Assembly: GCA_020345785.1 (NCBI GenBank)
Contig: CP070771.1
Coordinates: 5,986,683 to 6,022,622 of the forward strand
DNA: 35,940 bases
DNA from: Desulfobacterales bacterium
GTDB lineage: Bacteria; Desulfobacterota; Desulfobacteria; Desulfobacterales; JAFDCJ01
Direction: 5' to 3'
The translations under genes and the position numbers were made by a program. Positions 7,178 to 14,885 of the stretch are shown here, piece by piece (the stretch's first letter is position 1; each line of letters starts with the position of its first letter). Under the pieces are notes generated by a model, which worked only from the letters and a program-made list of their open reading frames with translations, did not search any database and was not told where the DNA came from.

Positions 7178-8017
7178 TTGGATTCAACCGAGCAACTAGA
7201 CAAGAGATTCTCCCATTTAGCCTCTCTCCCCGACGACCAGATTGATTTGGCCCGCGGTGCATTATTAATCGCCGAATCCGCTTATCCCGATCTGGATGAG
7301 TCTTATTATCTGGAGCGTTTGAACCAAATGGCCGCCGGCCTAATGAACGATACTGCGGTGAATAAAGATCCCAGCGACATCATTTCCGCGCTGAATCATC
7401 TTCTATTTGATGATGAGAAGTTTTCGGGAAACCGAGATGATTATTACGATCCCGACAACAGTTTTCTGAATCGGGTTCTGGATCGAAAGCTTGGCATACC
7501 TATCACGCTTTCCCTGATCTACATCGAAATCGCAGGACGGCTGGGATTGGACATGCGCGGTATTGGCCTACCGGGGCATTTTATTACTGCGCTGTACCAT
7601 GGGTCCGGTATAATCTTCCTTGATCCTTATTACCGGGGAGCGATCCGCACAGCCGATGATTGCCGCCGGATCGTTCGTACGCATGTGGGTGAAACCAGTG
7701 CCTTTGATCCCGGCTGGCTGGAGCCGGTCGGCAGGAAGGAGTTTCTGGCCCGCATGTTGCGCAACCTCAAGCTTATCTATGCTCAAAAGGAGAATGATGT
7801 CATGATGTTCCGGATGATCCACTGGATCCTGACACTCCAGCCTGATGCCGCCGGGGAGCTGCGAGAGAGGGCCCTGCTCTACGAAGCCATGGGTGATCCT
7901 GTCCGGGCGATACAAGATTGGCAACGGGTTATGGCAAGCATCTCCGACTTTGAAACTGAAAAAACGATCCGGGCAAGGATTGATTATCTCAATAAACAGA
8001 ACCCTCGGATTCACTAG
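7178..8017 (+). CDS. SirB1 family transglutaminase-like/TPR protein
   Basis: A 279-residue protein of the SirB1 family. The N-terminal half carries the transglutaminase-like fold as seen in SirB1 proteins: DLARGALLIAESAYP near 25-39, NSFLNRVLDRKLGIPITLSL near 97-116, and GIGLPGHFITAL near 129-140. The C-terminal part (RMIHWILTLQPDAAGELRER onward) looks like one or two TPR helices. Members are widespread and poorly characterised. They usually lack a convincing protease triad, and a structural or chaperone role is as likely as catalysis. The best start is TTG at 7178, with AAGGA about nine bases upstream; ATG at 7159 leads only to a stop. No operon partner is evident. The 294 bases upstream hold nothing recognised. 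Confidence 0.85.
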   Translation: MDSTEQLDKRFSHLASLPDDQIDLARGALLIAESAYPDLDESYYLERLNQMAAGLMNDTAVNKDPSDIISALNHLLFDDEKFSGNRDDYYDPDNSFLNRVLDRKLGIPITLSLIYIEIAGRLGLDMRGIGLPGHFITALYHGSGIIFLDPYYRGAIRTADDCRRIVRTHVGETSAFDPGWLEPVGRKEFLARMLRNLKLIYAQKENDVMMFRMIHWILTLQPDAAGELRERALLYEAMGDPVRAIQDWQRVMASISDFETEKTIRARIDYLNKQNPRIH

Positions 8018-8059
8018 ACAAGGATCAAGCCGCAACCGCTGCTCATCCCGCGATTATTC

Positions 8060-8072
8060 AGGGACGTTCCTT
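8060..8072. repeat. REP-like motif (agggacgttcctt)
   Basis: This short, nearly self-complementary word lies 12 bases beyond the stop of the decayed Y1 transposase. The same word, in the opposite orientation, is repeated in tandem at 8732-8775 on its other side and once more at 35708-35724. It is likely the REP sequence mobilised by that transposase family. Confidence 0.6.
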
Positions 8073-8083
8073 GGATTCTCGGA

Positions 8084-8688
8084 TTATTCAATATCTTCGT
8101 CCAAAAGCTTCAATCCCTGCTCATTGACGATTTGCCGGCCCCTCGTTGCGGATTCGCTTGCCGTCGAGGACGCGATGTTCAGTTTCTTCGATACTCCGAC
8201 CGCGCTCATCCCGAGCTCCAGTGCCTCCCCATAGCACAAAATGGAATTGCTTGCCCCGTTAAATTCAAGTTACAATAGTTGGTGGCAAATGAAAGAGAAA
8301 ATTTCTTTTTGATACTATTGATAGTAGACCCCATTTAACTGGGGTATCGGTTCTGAAACAAGTGACCATGGCGACGATGACCCGCCGAAGGCGGATTGAA
8401 ACTTCCCGCATATCCGGTCAAGAGTCTGCGCATTACCGGGCGATAGGGGCGGTGCCGGTCCTTAATAATAAGTGGAGGTGATTTGTCATAAACGCCCACG
8501 CAAAACAGGGAGTTTTACTGTCGGACAGGATGCCGCCAAGTCGATCCAAAAAATCATCACGGTCGGGATCATCGAAAAAAATCTTTCCTCGATTAATCCC
8601 CCCTCACAATGATGTGGTGCAGCGCTCCAGGGGCGTACGTCTTCGCTGAAGCTACGCCGCACAGGTCTATGCGGGCTTTTCGAGGCTT
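8084..8688 (-). pseudogene. Decayed REP-associated Y1 (IS200-like) transposase
   Basis: Reading the minus strand in three successive frames recovers a TnpA_REP protein. From about 8686: KARIDL, then YAPGALHHIIVRG; after a frameshift, GKIFFDDPDRDDFLDRLGGI and FAWAFMTNHLHLLLRTG, which carries the HUH motif as NHLHL; after a second frameshift, VMRRLLTGYAGSFNP and RHGHLFQNRY. About 100 codons of the middle are missing. At 8084-8240 the C-terminal helix-turn-helix region survives (ELGMSAVGVSKKLNIASSTA, then RGRQIVNEQGLKLLDEDIE) with its stop. The start codon appears lost. Such single-copy transposases act on REP palindromes, and REP-like words flank this copy. Inactivation by two frameshifts and a deletion is clear. 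Confidence 0.85.
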
Positions 8689-8731
8689 GTCATCCAGCTA
8701 TCAAATAAATCGGATTTTGCAAACCGTAAAT

Positions 8732-8775
8732 CCGAGGAACGTCCCCTATATCCCCGAGGAACGTCCCCTATATCC
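8732..8775. repeat. Two tandem 22-bp REP-like units
   Basis: Two exact copies of a 22-bp unit with the core gaggaacgtcccctat abut at 8753/8754. They lie between the 5' end of the Y1 transposase remnant and the IS91 transposase remnant. The orientation is opposite to the related motif at 8060-8072, so the transposase remnant is bracketed by inverted REP words. The core recurs at 35708-35724. Confidence 0.85.
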
Positions 8776-8933
8776 CCCACTTGGTAAATTTTCTGGATCA
8801 GCCGCGCCCAGCTCCGGCAAAGCTGCTTTGAGGAAACCTCGGAATCCATCAAAGCCGGTACCTCGTCATCTTTTCCCTTTTTCGTTCTGTCTCCGCGCAC
8901 CCGATTGCTGTAATAGCCATCATAGCGCCTCAT
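8776..8933 (-). pseudogene. C-terminal fragment of an IS91-type transposase
   Basis: The minus-strand frame from 8933 reads MRRYDGYYSNRVRGDRTKKG, a short acidic linker, then CRSWARLIQKIYQVGD. This is the familiar segment near the end of IS91/IS801-group transposases (RYYGxYSNxxRG, then WARLIxKIYEVDP), which is normally followed by a zinc-ribbon CPxC motif. Here the frame runs instead into the tandem REP units, so the zinc ribbon is lost. Upstream coding sequence (the HUH/Y catalytic region) is absent. It is a relic, overlapped in a different frame by the adjacent Y1 transposase relic. Confidence 0.75.
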
Positions 8934-8996
8934 CTGAAAACTTTAAAACATGTTGTCCATTAAGTTCCGCCCCTTAAATCCCCTTTTGCCTTTGAT

Positions 8997-9968
8997 TCAG
9001 ACCAGCTGCAGAATTCCCTCGATAATGTTTTCCGTTGACGGGATGCACGCTTTTTCCAGGTTCAAGTTATAGGGTATGGTGGTATTTTTCCCGCAGATGC
9101 GCATGACGGGTCCGTCCAGATCATCATAGGCTTCTTCCATAAGCATGGCGGCAATGTCGCCGCCGATGCCGCCGCGCTTAACCGCTTCGTGGACGATGAT
9201 CGCCCGTCCGGTTTTGGCAACGGATGCCAATAGGGTTTCCTTGTCCAGCGGGCTTATCGTTCTTAAATCGACCACTTCGACGCTGATGCCCTCCCCTGCC
9301 AGGATTTCGGCGGCTTCCAAACATTTTAAGGTCATCAATGAATAGGTGATCAGGGTGACGTCGTCACCGGCTCGTTTGATATCCGCCTGACCCAGGGGAA
9401 CGATATAATCTGTTTCCGGCACCTCACCCTTGGTCATGTAAAGCAATTTGTGCTCGATGAAAATGACCGGGTCGTTGTCCCGGATGGAGGCTTTCAACAG
9501 CCCTTTGGCGTCATAGGGTGTGGCCGGCATGACAACCTTCAGGCCCGGGATATGGTAAAAAATTGCTTCCAGGCTTTGAGAGTGTTGACCGGCCAGGCCG
9601 TTGCCGGCCCCTCCCTGGGTTCGAAGGACCATGGGGACTTTGCCCTGGCCGCCGGACATCAGTTCATATTTGGCGGCCTGGTTGATGATTTGATCCATCG
9701 TCAGGGTGGTAAAATCGACGAACATAATTTCGCTGACCGGCCGGGTGCCGGCCAGAGCAGCACCGACAGCGGCCCCGGCGATCGTAGCCTCGGCCAGCGG
9801 CGTATCAACGACCCGATTGGGTCCGAACTCTATAAGCAGTCCCGCCGTGACTTTATTTGAGCCGCCCCTTTCAGCGACGCCTTCGCCCAAAATAAAGACC
9901 CCCGGGTCCCGGCGCATTTCCTCAAACAGGGCCTGATTCAGTGCCTCGCGATACATTAATTCAGCCAT
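8997..9968 (-). CDS. 2-oxoacid/acetoin dehydrogenase E1 component, beta subunit
   Basis: This 323-residue protein is the beta subunit of a heterotetrameric thiamine-diphosphate E1 enzyme (pyruvate, branched-chain 2-oxoacid or acetoin dehydrogenase). Family landmarks are MYREALNQALFEEM near the start, FILGEGVAERGGS, DTPLAEATIAGAAVGAALAG near 55-74, MFVDFTTLTMDQIINQAAKY, GGAGNGLAGQHSQSLEA near 116-132 and VVMPATPYDAKGLLKASIRD. With the alpha subunit it decarboxylates the 2-oxoacid or cleaves acetoin and passes the acyl group to an E2 lipoyl protein. The gene follows the alpha gene by 27 bases on the same strand. No E2 or E3 gene follows; mobile-element debris comes next. Acetoin-dehydrogenase-like sequence (AcoB) is my best guess among the paralogues. 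Confidence 0.9.
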   Translation of the reverse strand: MAELMYREALNQALFEEMRRDPGVFILGEGVAERGGSNKVTAGLLIEFGPNRVVDTPLAEATIAGAAVGAALAGTRPVSEIMFVDFTTLTMDQIINQAAKYELMSGGQGKVPMVLRTQGGAGNGLAGQHSQSLEAIFYHIPGLKVVMPATPYDAKGLLKASIRDNDPVIFIEHKLLYMTKGEVPETDYIVPLGQADIKRAGDDVTLITYSLMTLKCLEAAEILAGEGISVEVVDLRTISPLDKETLLASVAKTGRAIIVHEAVKRGGIGGDIAAMLMEEAYDDLDGPVMRICGKNTTIPYNLNLEKACIPSTENIIEGILQLV

Positions 9969-9995
9969 TATAAAACTCCGGTGGTATCAAAAGTG

Positions 9996-10988
9996 TCAAT
10001 CCTGCAAGCCTGCCAAAAACTCTTCCACGGATGGTTCCGGACTGTTTTTGGCAAATTCCACGGCCTCTGCCAGTTGCTTGTCGACCGACTTTTCAATTTC
10101 AGCGGCCTCGCTTTCCTCCAGTCGGGCGCGCAGCAGGACCAGCGGATCCCTGGCTTTCCATTGCGCCAGGACATCCTGATCCATATAGAGGCCGGGGTCA
10201 TTTACATGGTGACCGCCATGGCGAAACGTGTTGGCCTCAATCAACGACGGGCCTTCGTCCCGGCGCGCCCGTTCAACCGCCCGTTTTGTCTCGGCATATA
10301 CGACCGCGCCGTCGTTGCCGTCGACACAACAGCCGGGCATGCCGTAGGCCGGGCCGAGCTGTGACAGGTCGCAGCAGCCGGCTGAAAGTTCAACCGGCGT
10401 GCTGACCGCATAATGGTTATTCTCGAGCACGAAGATAATCGGCAAATTAAGCGCTGCCGCAAAATTCAGCGATTCGCCGAAAACCCCGTTGTTGGTGCCG
10501 CCGTCGCCGAAAAACACCACAACGACCTGTTGGGTTCCTTTGACCTTGATCGCCAGACCGGCGCCGCATCCGATCGGCAAACCGGCCCCGACAATCCCGT
10601 TGGCCCCCAGGTTGTTGTCGACGTTGCTGGATATGTGCATGGAGCCGCCGCGGCCCTTGCAATAGCCGGTTGCTCTACCCATGATTTCGGCCATCATCAG
10701 CTTTAGATCCGCGCCTTTGCTGATACAGTGACCGTGTCCCCGATGGGTGCTGACAATATAATCATCGCGATCGATAGCCGCACAGGCGCCGGCCGCCACG
10801 GCTTCCTCTCCAAGGTAAGGATGCAGATAACCGTAGATCAGTCCCTGGCGGTACAGTTCAACACATTTCAGCTCAAACTGTCTGGTAGTGTAAGTCTTGC
10901 GGTAAATCTCCAGCAGGATATGTTTGTCGACCACCGCCGATGCGGGTTTTCCGTTTGATTTTTGCTGAGCCGATGCAGTTTTGACCAT
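9996..10988 (-). CDS. 2-oxoacid/acetoin dehydrogenase E1 component, alpha subunit
   Basis: A 330-residue ThDP-binding alpha subunit. The family blocks are YLGEEAVAAGACAAI near 58-72, STHRGHGHCISKGAD at 80-94, and the ThDP/Mg motif beginning GDGGTNNGVFGESLNFAAAL at 161 and ending in ENN about 30 residues later. The start ATG at 10988 is preceded by AGGAGC about six bases upstream. The first 20 residues are a short Ala/Lys/Gln-rich extension. It is the first gene of a two-gene unit with the beta subunit. Length and the GRGGSMHI segment fit acetoin dehydrogenase AcoA as well as pyruvate dehydrogenase of Gram-positive type. The absence of E2/E3 here means the complex must borrow them from elsewhere or act as a stand-alone lyase. 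Confidence 0.91.
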   Translation of the reverse strand: MVKTASAQQKSNGKPASAVVDKHILLEIYRKTYTTRQFELKCVELYRQGLIYGYLHPYLGEEAVAAGACAAIDRDDYIVSTHRGHGHCISKGADLKLMMAEIMGRATGYCKGRGGSMHISSNVDNNLGANGIVGAGLPIGCGAGLAIKVKGTQQVVVVFFGDGGTNNGVFGESLNFAAALNLPIIFVLENNHYAVSTPVELSAGCCDLSQLGPAYGMPGCCVDGNDGAVVYAETKRAVERARRDEGPSLIEANTFRHGGHHVNDPGLYMDQDVLAQWKARDPLVLLRARLEESEAAEIEKSVDKQLAEAVEFAKNSPEPSVEEFLAGLQD

Positions 10989-11083
10989 TTTGTGCTCCTG
11001 TTTGAATTAACCCTCTAATCGCATAAATTATTGCATTGAGTCATAATTGTGAATTCTTTGCATTTAATGGAAAGATCTTTTTA

Positions 11084-11168
11084 GCACGAAAACACGAAAA
11101 TACGAAAGTTGGAAAACACGAAAAGTTTCTTCGCTTTTTTCGTGTTTTCGTTATTTCGTGCTTTCGTG
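11084..11168. repeat. Imperfect inverted repeat built from cacgaaa words
   Basis: The left half repeats acgaaa-type words (gcacgaaaacacgaaaatac) and the right half repeats their complement (tttcgtgttttcgttatttc, then gtgctttcgtg), making a hairpin of about 85 bases. The words gatcttttt flank both sides. It lies upstream of the E1-alpha gene in a gene-free stretch. It looks like a simple-sequence-derived inverted repeat, not a terminator. Confidence 0.65.
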
Positions 11169-11227
11169 ATTGATCTTTTTTGGTTCCGCCTCAGGTTGTT
11201 ACGAAGAAAACCATTGGCCATATTGAT

Positions 11228-11258
11228 TGATCCTGGATACTGGTTTCTGGATGCTGGA
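11228..11258. repeat. Dispersed 31-bp repeat, copy B
   Basis: This is the exact reverse complement of 796-826, in the gene-free region between the divergent E1-alpha and aldo/keto reductase genes. It lies about 60 bases beyond the cacgaaa hairpin. Confidence 0.8.
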
Positions 11259-11381
11259 ATTCTCTGAATATATAACGCCGGATAAATCAATACAATATTT
11301 CATTAAATAATTGCAGCAAGGCAAAATTGCTACCCGGATGACGAAGCGCGTTCAATCCGATGCAACTCAGCAACCGCCGAT

Positions 11382-11416
11382 CCAGGGCGACGGTCCATTC
11401 GGGCCGTCGCTCCAGG
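11382..11416 (+). promoter_or_regulatory. Strong stem-loop in the leader of the aldo/keto reductase gene
   Basis: The arms ccagggcgacggtcc and gggccgtcgctccagg pair over about 14 positions around a four-base loop, with a perfect gcgacgg/ccgtcgc core. It lies 100 bases before the start of the reductase. No T-run follows. It could be a leader RNA element or a DNA palindrome for a regulator. No riboswitch class is recognised. Confidence 0.4.
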
Positions 11417-11517
11417 TGTGGCAGGGCCAACCCGCCAAAAAAATACGGCATCTTGCCAAATTAGCAATAATTGCATATGTTCAAATTAAAACATTTTTAA
11501 AAGCAGGAGGCAATCAG

Positions 11518-12375
11518 ATGATTAAAAAAATCTCGTTCGGAAAAACCGGCCATCAGAGTTCCAGAACTATATTTGGTTCCGTAAGTTTAGGCACAGTCAG
11601 TCAGTCTGAAGCGGATCGGGCGCTGGACCTCCTTTGGGAGTACGGGGTCAACCATATTGATACGGCACCCAAATACGGGGAAGCCGAACTGCGCCTGGGA
11701 CCATGGATGAAGAAGTATCGCGATCAATTTTTCCTGGCCACCAAAACCAATGAGCGGACCTATCAGGATGCGAAGGAGCAGTTTCAGCGGTCTTTGGATC
11801 GGCTGCAGGTGGACAGCGTGGATCTGCTTCAGTTTCATAATTTGACGGATGTGGTGGAACGCGAGATTATTATGGGCCCCGGCGGCGCCCTGGAATTTCT
11901 GGTCGAGGCCAAAGAAAAGGGAATGACGAAGTTTATCGGTATTACCGGGCACGGGCTGCATACGCCCAAATTTCACCTTCAAACCCTCAAACGCCACGCT
12001 TTTGATACCGTCCTGCTACCCTGCAATTACCTTCTCATGCAGGATCAGACCTATGCCGCTGATTTTGAACAACTCCTTTCCTACTGTCGTGAGCATCAAA
12101 TCGCCGTACAAACCATAAAGGCCATCGCGCGCGGGTATTGGGGCGATAAAAAATGGAGCCGCAGCACCTGGTATGAACCGCTGGGCGATGAAGGGGCCAT
12201 TGCCCATTGTGTCCACTGGGTATTGAGCATTCCCGATATATTTTTGAACACGGTCGGCGATTTGCAGGAACTGCCCAAGGTTCTGAAGGCAGCCGCCAGC
12301 TTTGCACAACGCCCCTCTGAGCAAGACATGCGCCAAACAGTCGAGCAGATGCGGATGCAGATGCTTTTTAACTAG
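11518..12375 (+). CDS. Aldo/keto reductase
   Basis: A 285-residue NADPH-dependent aldo/keto reductase of the TIM-barrel family. The start is ATG at 11518, since AGGAGG stands seven bases before it and family similarity begins there; the open frame extends upstream without protein-like sequence. The catalytic tetrad is complete: Asp48 and Tyr53 in HIDTAPKYGEAE, Lys76 in LATKTNERT and His107 in DLLQFHNLTD. The C-terminus lacks the ferredoxin-like Cys cluster found in some anaerobe AKRs. It is convergent with the BtpA gene and lies inside a carbohydrate-catabolic region. Reduction of an aldose, ketose or small aldehyde is therefore plausible, though no substrate can be named. Confidence 0.9.
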   Translation: MIKKISFGKTGHQSSRTIFGSVSLGTVSQSEADRALDLLWEYGVNHIDTAPKYGEAELRLGPWMKKYRDQFFLATKTNERTYQDAKEQFQRSLDRLQVDSVDLLQFHNLTDVVEREIIMGPGGALEFLVEAKEKGMTKFIGITGHGLHTPKFHLQTLKRHAFDTVLLPCNYLLMQDQTYAADFEQLLSYCREHQIAVQTIKAIARGYWGDKKWSRSTWYEPLGDEGAIAHCVHWVLSIPDIFLNTVGDLQELPKVLKAAASFAQRPSEQDMRQTVEQMRMQMLFN

Positions 12376-12491
12376 AGGTCTCGGAATTTCCGCAACTTAA
12401 TGAACATATGGAATATTTTTTCAGACCTCCATTCTGGTCCCGATTTTTTCTACCCAATATTCCATTTTTCCAGCATTCCATCATTCCAATT

Positions 12492-12504
12492 GGGGCGAAG
12501 CCCC
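12492..12504 (-). terminator. Possible terminator hairpin after the BtpA gene
   Basis: On the minus strand the stem ggggc/gcccc with a ttc loop starts directly after the TAG stop. No T-run follows. The neighbouring bases 12460-12490 are a low-complexity run of attcca words on the plus strand. Confidence 0.35.
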
Positions 12505-13326
12505 CTATCGGGATTCTTTCCGGATGGCTTTGACCTGGTCCATAAAGGCCTGCACCCGGCTTTGATCGACATGGTTTTCAAATACCCCGTCGTATTTGAA
12601 GGTGGTGCCGACAACCGCCCCATCGGCAATCGCGAGCTGTTCGGCCACATTCTCAAGCCGGACGCCGGTGTTGGCAAAAACCGGTGTGCCGGGCACGGCG
12701 TCCTTGACTTTCTTGAGGACCTGCAGATCGGCCTGGCGGCCCGCTGTCAGGCCCGAAACGCACAGGGCATCGGGGCGATTGTTGAAAACCGTTGATCTGG
12801 CAATATCCACCATGTCCCGGTCCGCCAGGTATTGCGCCGCCTCAGGTACGACATTAAACAGCAGCTTGACATTCTGCGCTCCAACGGCATGCTGGTGTCG
12901 CACCACAGCGCCGCAGTTGGTGTTCCACAGGCCGAAGTCGCTGGCATACACGCCGGTGAAGATTTCACGCACAAACCGGGCGCCGGTGGACACGGCCAGA
13001 TCTAGCGAGGCAGCCGGGTCCCAGAGCACATTCACACCAAAGCATACGCCGATATCAGGCATCAGTTCCCCGATGATGCGTGCCATGGCGGCCACGGTGA
13101 CCGTTTCCACGCGGGTCAGATACGGCAGACTGAACTCATTGGAGAACATTACGGCGTCAATTCCGCCATTTTGCAGGGCCAGCAGGTCCCGCCGGGCCCA
13201 TGCGACCACCTCCTGCATGCCGCCCTGCCCGTCAAAGCAAGGGTCGCCGGGCAGCGCATTCAAGTGGCACATGCCGATGATCGGTTTACGGCAGCCAAAT
13301 ACTTCTTCGATCCAGCGCTTTGTCAT
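12505..13326 (-). CDS. BtpA/SgcQ family protein
   Basis: A 273-residue TIM-barrel protein of the BtpA/SgcQ family. The N-terminus reads KPIIGMCHLNALPGDPCF, the hallmark MxHLxxLPG block. It is followed by ALQNGGIDAVMFSNEFSLPY near 51-70 and late phosphate-binding-like segments (VSGLTAGRQADLQVL, TPVFANTGVRLENV, ADGAVVGTTFKYDGVFEN). ATG at 13326 with AGGA eight bases upstream is preferred over a longer frame starting at 13392, which would overlap the upstream kinase. BtpA was first linked to photosystem I assembly, but most bacterial members sit in sugar operons (SgcQ-like) and their reaction is unknown. Here the gene follows an FGGY kinase by 16 bases, supporting a role on a phosphorylated sugar. 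Confidence 0.88.
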   Translation of the reverse strand: MTKRWIEEVFGCRKPIIGMCHLNALPGDPCFDGQGGMQEVVAWARRDLLALQNGGIDAVMFSNEFSLPYLTRVETVTVAAMARIIGELMPDIGVCFGVNVLWDPAASLDLAVSTGARFVREIFTGVYASDFGLWNTNCGAVVRHQHAVGAQNVKLLFNVVPEAAQYLADRDMVDIARSTVFNNRPDALCVSGLTAGRQADLQVLKKVKDAVPGTPVFANTGVRLENVAEQLAIADGAVVGTTFKYDGVFENHVDQSRVQAFMDQVKAIRKESR

Positions 13327-13342
13327 CGTATTATCCTTTTTT

Positions 13343-14878
13343 TTACTGAATTGAATCCGCCAAATCGTGCATGAGCGTACGGTTGGACTCATACAACGCG
13401 CGGAAAATTTTATAATTCAGCGCATACTGTTTGTGCGCTGCCAAATTGGGACTGACAACTTTTTTATTTTTTACCCAGCGGGTAATTTCGGTCAAGTCCT
13501 TGAAGCGGCCGACGCCCACACCCGCCATAAACGCATCGCCATAGCTCGCGCCGATAAGCTGCTGCGGGATGGCAAGTTCGATCGCGACAATATCGGCCAC
13601 CAGCTGCATCCACATATCGTTGAGGGTGCCCCCGCCGACCGCGATAATCCGTTCAGGGCTTAAACCCTCTTCGCGCATCACCGCCACATTGTGACGAATG
13701 CCGAACCCCACGCTTTCCAGGATGGCCCGGTAGACATCGCCGCGGGTGTGTTTGAGACTGAGACCAAACAAAACGCCCCTGGCCTTGGGATCGTGCAAAG
13801 GGGTGCGCTCGCCTTCGAAGTAAGGCAACGCAATCAATCCCTTGGCACCGGCCGGAGATCCGGCGGCTTCACCGGCCAGCGCGGCGTAGGCATTCTCTCC
13901 GCCGGACTTCTCGCGCGCCACCTCATTTTGCGCGAACTGGTCGCGAAACCAGGTGGTCAAACTGCCCGACGTGGACATGCCCCCCATGGCGGCGTATGTA
14001 TTTTTTTCGAGAAAATTGGCACTCCAGAAGTGTCGGGTTTTGAACAGTTCGGCGGTCTTCATGATAAAAAAGATGCTGCTGCCGAACATCAGCATCATGT
14101 CGCCGAACCGGGCCACCCCGGCACTGATGGCCTCGGCGGCCGCGTCAATGGTGCCCGTAATGACCGGGGTGCCGGGTGCCAGGCCTGTTTCGGCCGCGGC
14201 CGCGTTGGTGACTTCACCGACGATTTCACAGCTCCAGCGAGCTTGCGGCAAGCGCTCGGCGGGGGTAATATGCTCGGCCACGTCCGGGTACCAGCCGAAA
14301 TTGTAGATGTCAAAAAGGGGGGCATAGCAGCAGGCGGAGTAGATGTCGATGCTGGGCACACCCGTCAGTTTGTAAACCAGATAGGCCTGACTGGTCAGAA
14401 ACCACCGCGTCCTGCCATAGATTTCCGGCTCGTTGTTGCGGATCCACAGGATTTTAGGACCGGCGGCCTGGGCGTCCAGATTGGTTGCACTCCGCTGGAA
14501 GATGTTCTGCCTGCCGAGCACCTGCTCCAGATGCGCAACCTCGGCCGAGGACCGTGTGTCGATGCCGTAGAGAATTCCCGGCCGCAGCGGCTTGCCTTCG
14601 GCGCTGACCGGCAGGACACAGGGGCCGATGGCACTGGTGCCGACAGCCAGAATTTGCCGGGGATCGATCCCGGATTTTGTCAGAAGGCGGCGGACAATCG
14701 CGACCAGGTCATGCCACCAGACCCCGTCGGCGTCGTGTTCGAAGCAGCCGGGCCGGGGCATGCTCATGCCGTGCGGAATCACGTGGTCGGCAGCGACTTC
14801 ACCATCGATGCTCACCAGCACCCCCTTGGAGGAATAGGTGCCGATGTCAACACCGAGTAAATATTCAGGCCTCATCAT
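13343..14878 (-). CDS. FGGY-family carbohydrate kinase (xylulokinase-like)
   Basis: A 511-residue ATP-dependent sugar kinase of the FGGY family, full length for the group. The N-terminal phosphate-binding motif is LLGVDIGTYSSKGVLVS (DIGT at 11-14). The second domain has GTPVITGTIDAAAEAISAGV, then GLIALPYFEGERTPLHDP and the helix ILESVGFGIRHNVAVM. The adenosine-binding segment is IIAVGGGTLNDMWMQLVADI. ERTP and GGGTLND are typical of xylulokinase-like enzymes, but many polyols and ketoses are used by this branch. The start is ATG at 14878 or 14875, with GAGGA just upstream. It lies seven bases after the M29-type gene and 16 before the BtpA gene, so the three form one operon. A second FGGY kinase is encoded at 24130-25680. 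Confidence 0.92.
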   Translation of the reverse strand: MMRPEYLLGVDIGTYSSKGVLVSIDGEVAADHVIPHGMSMPRPGCFEHDADGVWWHDLVAIVRRLLTKSGIDPRQILAVGTSAIGPCVLPVSAEGKPLRPGILYGIDTRSSAEVAHLEQVLGRQNIFQRSATNLDAQAAGPKILWIRNNEPEIYGRTRWFLTSQAYLVYKLTGVPSIDIYSACCYAPLFDIYNFGWYPDVAEHITPAERLPQARWSCEIVGEVTNAAAAETGLAPGTPVITGTIDAAAEAISAGVARFGDMMLMFGSSIFFIMKTAELFKTRHFWSANFLEKNTYAAMGGMSTSGSLTTWFRDQFAQNEVAREKSGGENAYAALAGEAAGSPAGAKGLIALPYFEGERTPLHDPKARGVLFGLSLKHTRGDVYRAILESVGFGIRHNVAVMREEGLSPERIIAVGGGTLNDMWMQLVADIVAIELAIPQQLIGASYGDAFMAGVGVGRFKDLTEITRWVKNKKVVSPNLAAHKQYALNYKIFRALYESNRTLMHDLADSIQ

Positions 14879-14885
14879 GTTTTCC

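Noticed and set aside
8732..8775. Tandem repeat considered as a minimal CRISPR
   Set aside because: The two units abut with no spacer and no cas gene is nearby; the core recurs singly elsewhere, as REP words do.
8609..8977. Plus-strand open frame of 122 codons
   Set aside because: It is antisense to the Y1 and IS91 transposase relics, whose minus-strand frames carry recognisable motifs.
11330..11420. Possible SAM-type riboswitch before the aldo/keto reductase gene (gcaact/gcaacc words plus hairpin)
   Set aside because: The conserved core pairing and order of a SAM riboswitch are not present; only a plain stem-loop can be supported.
13691..14860. Long plus-strand open frame (389 codons)
   Set aside because: It lies entirely antisense to the FGGY kinase gene, and its Gly/His/Asp-rich product is typical of a shadow frame.
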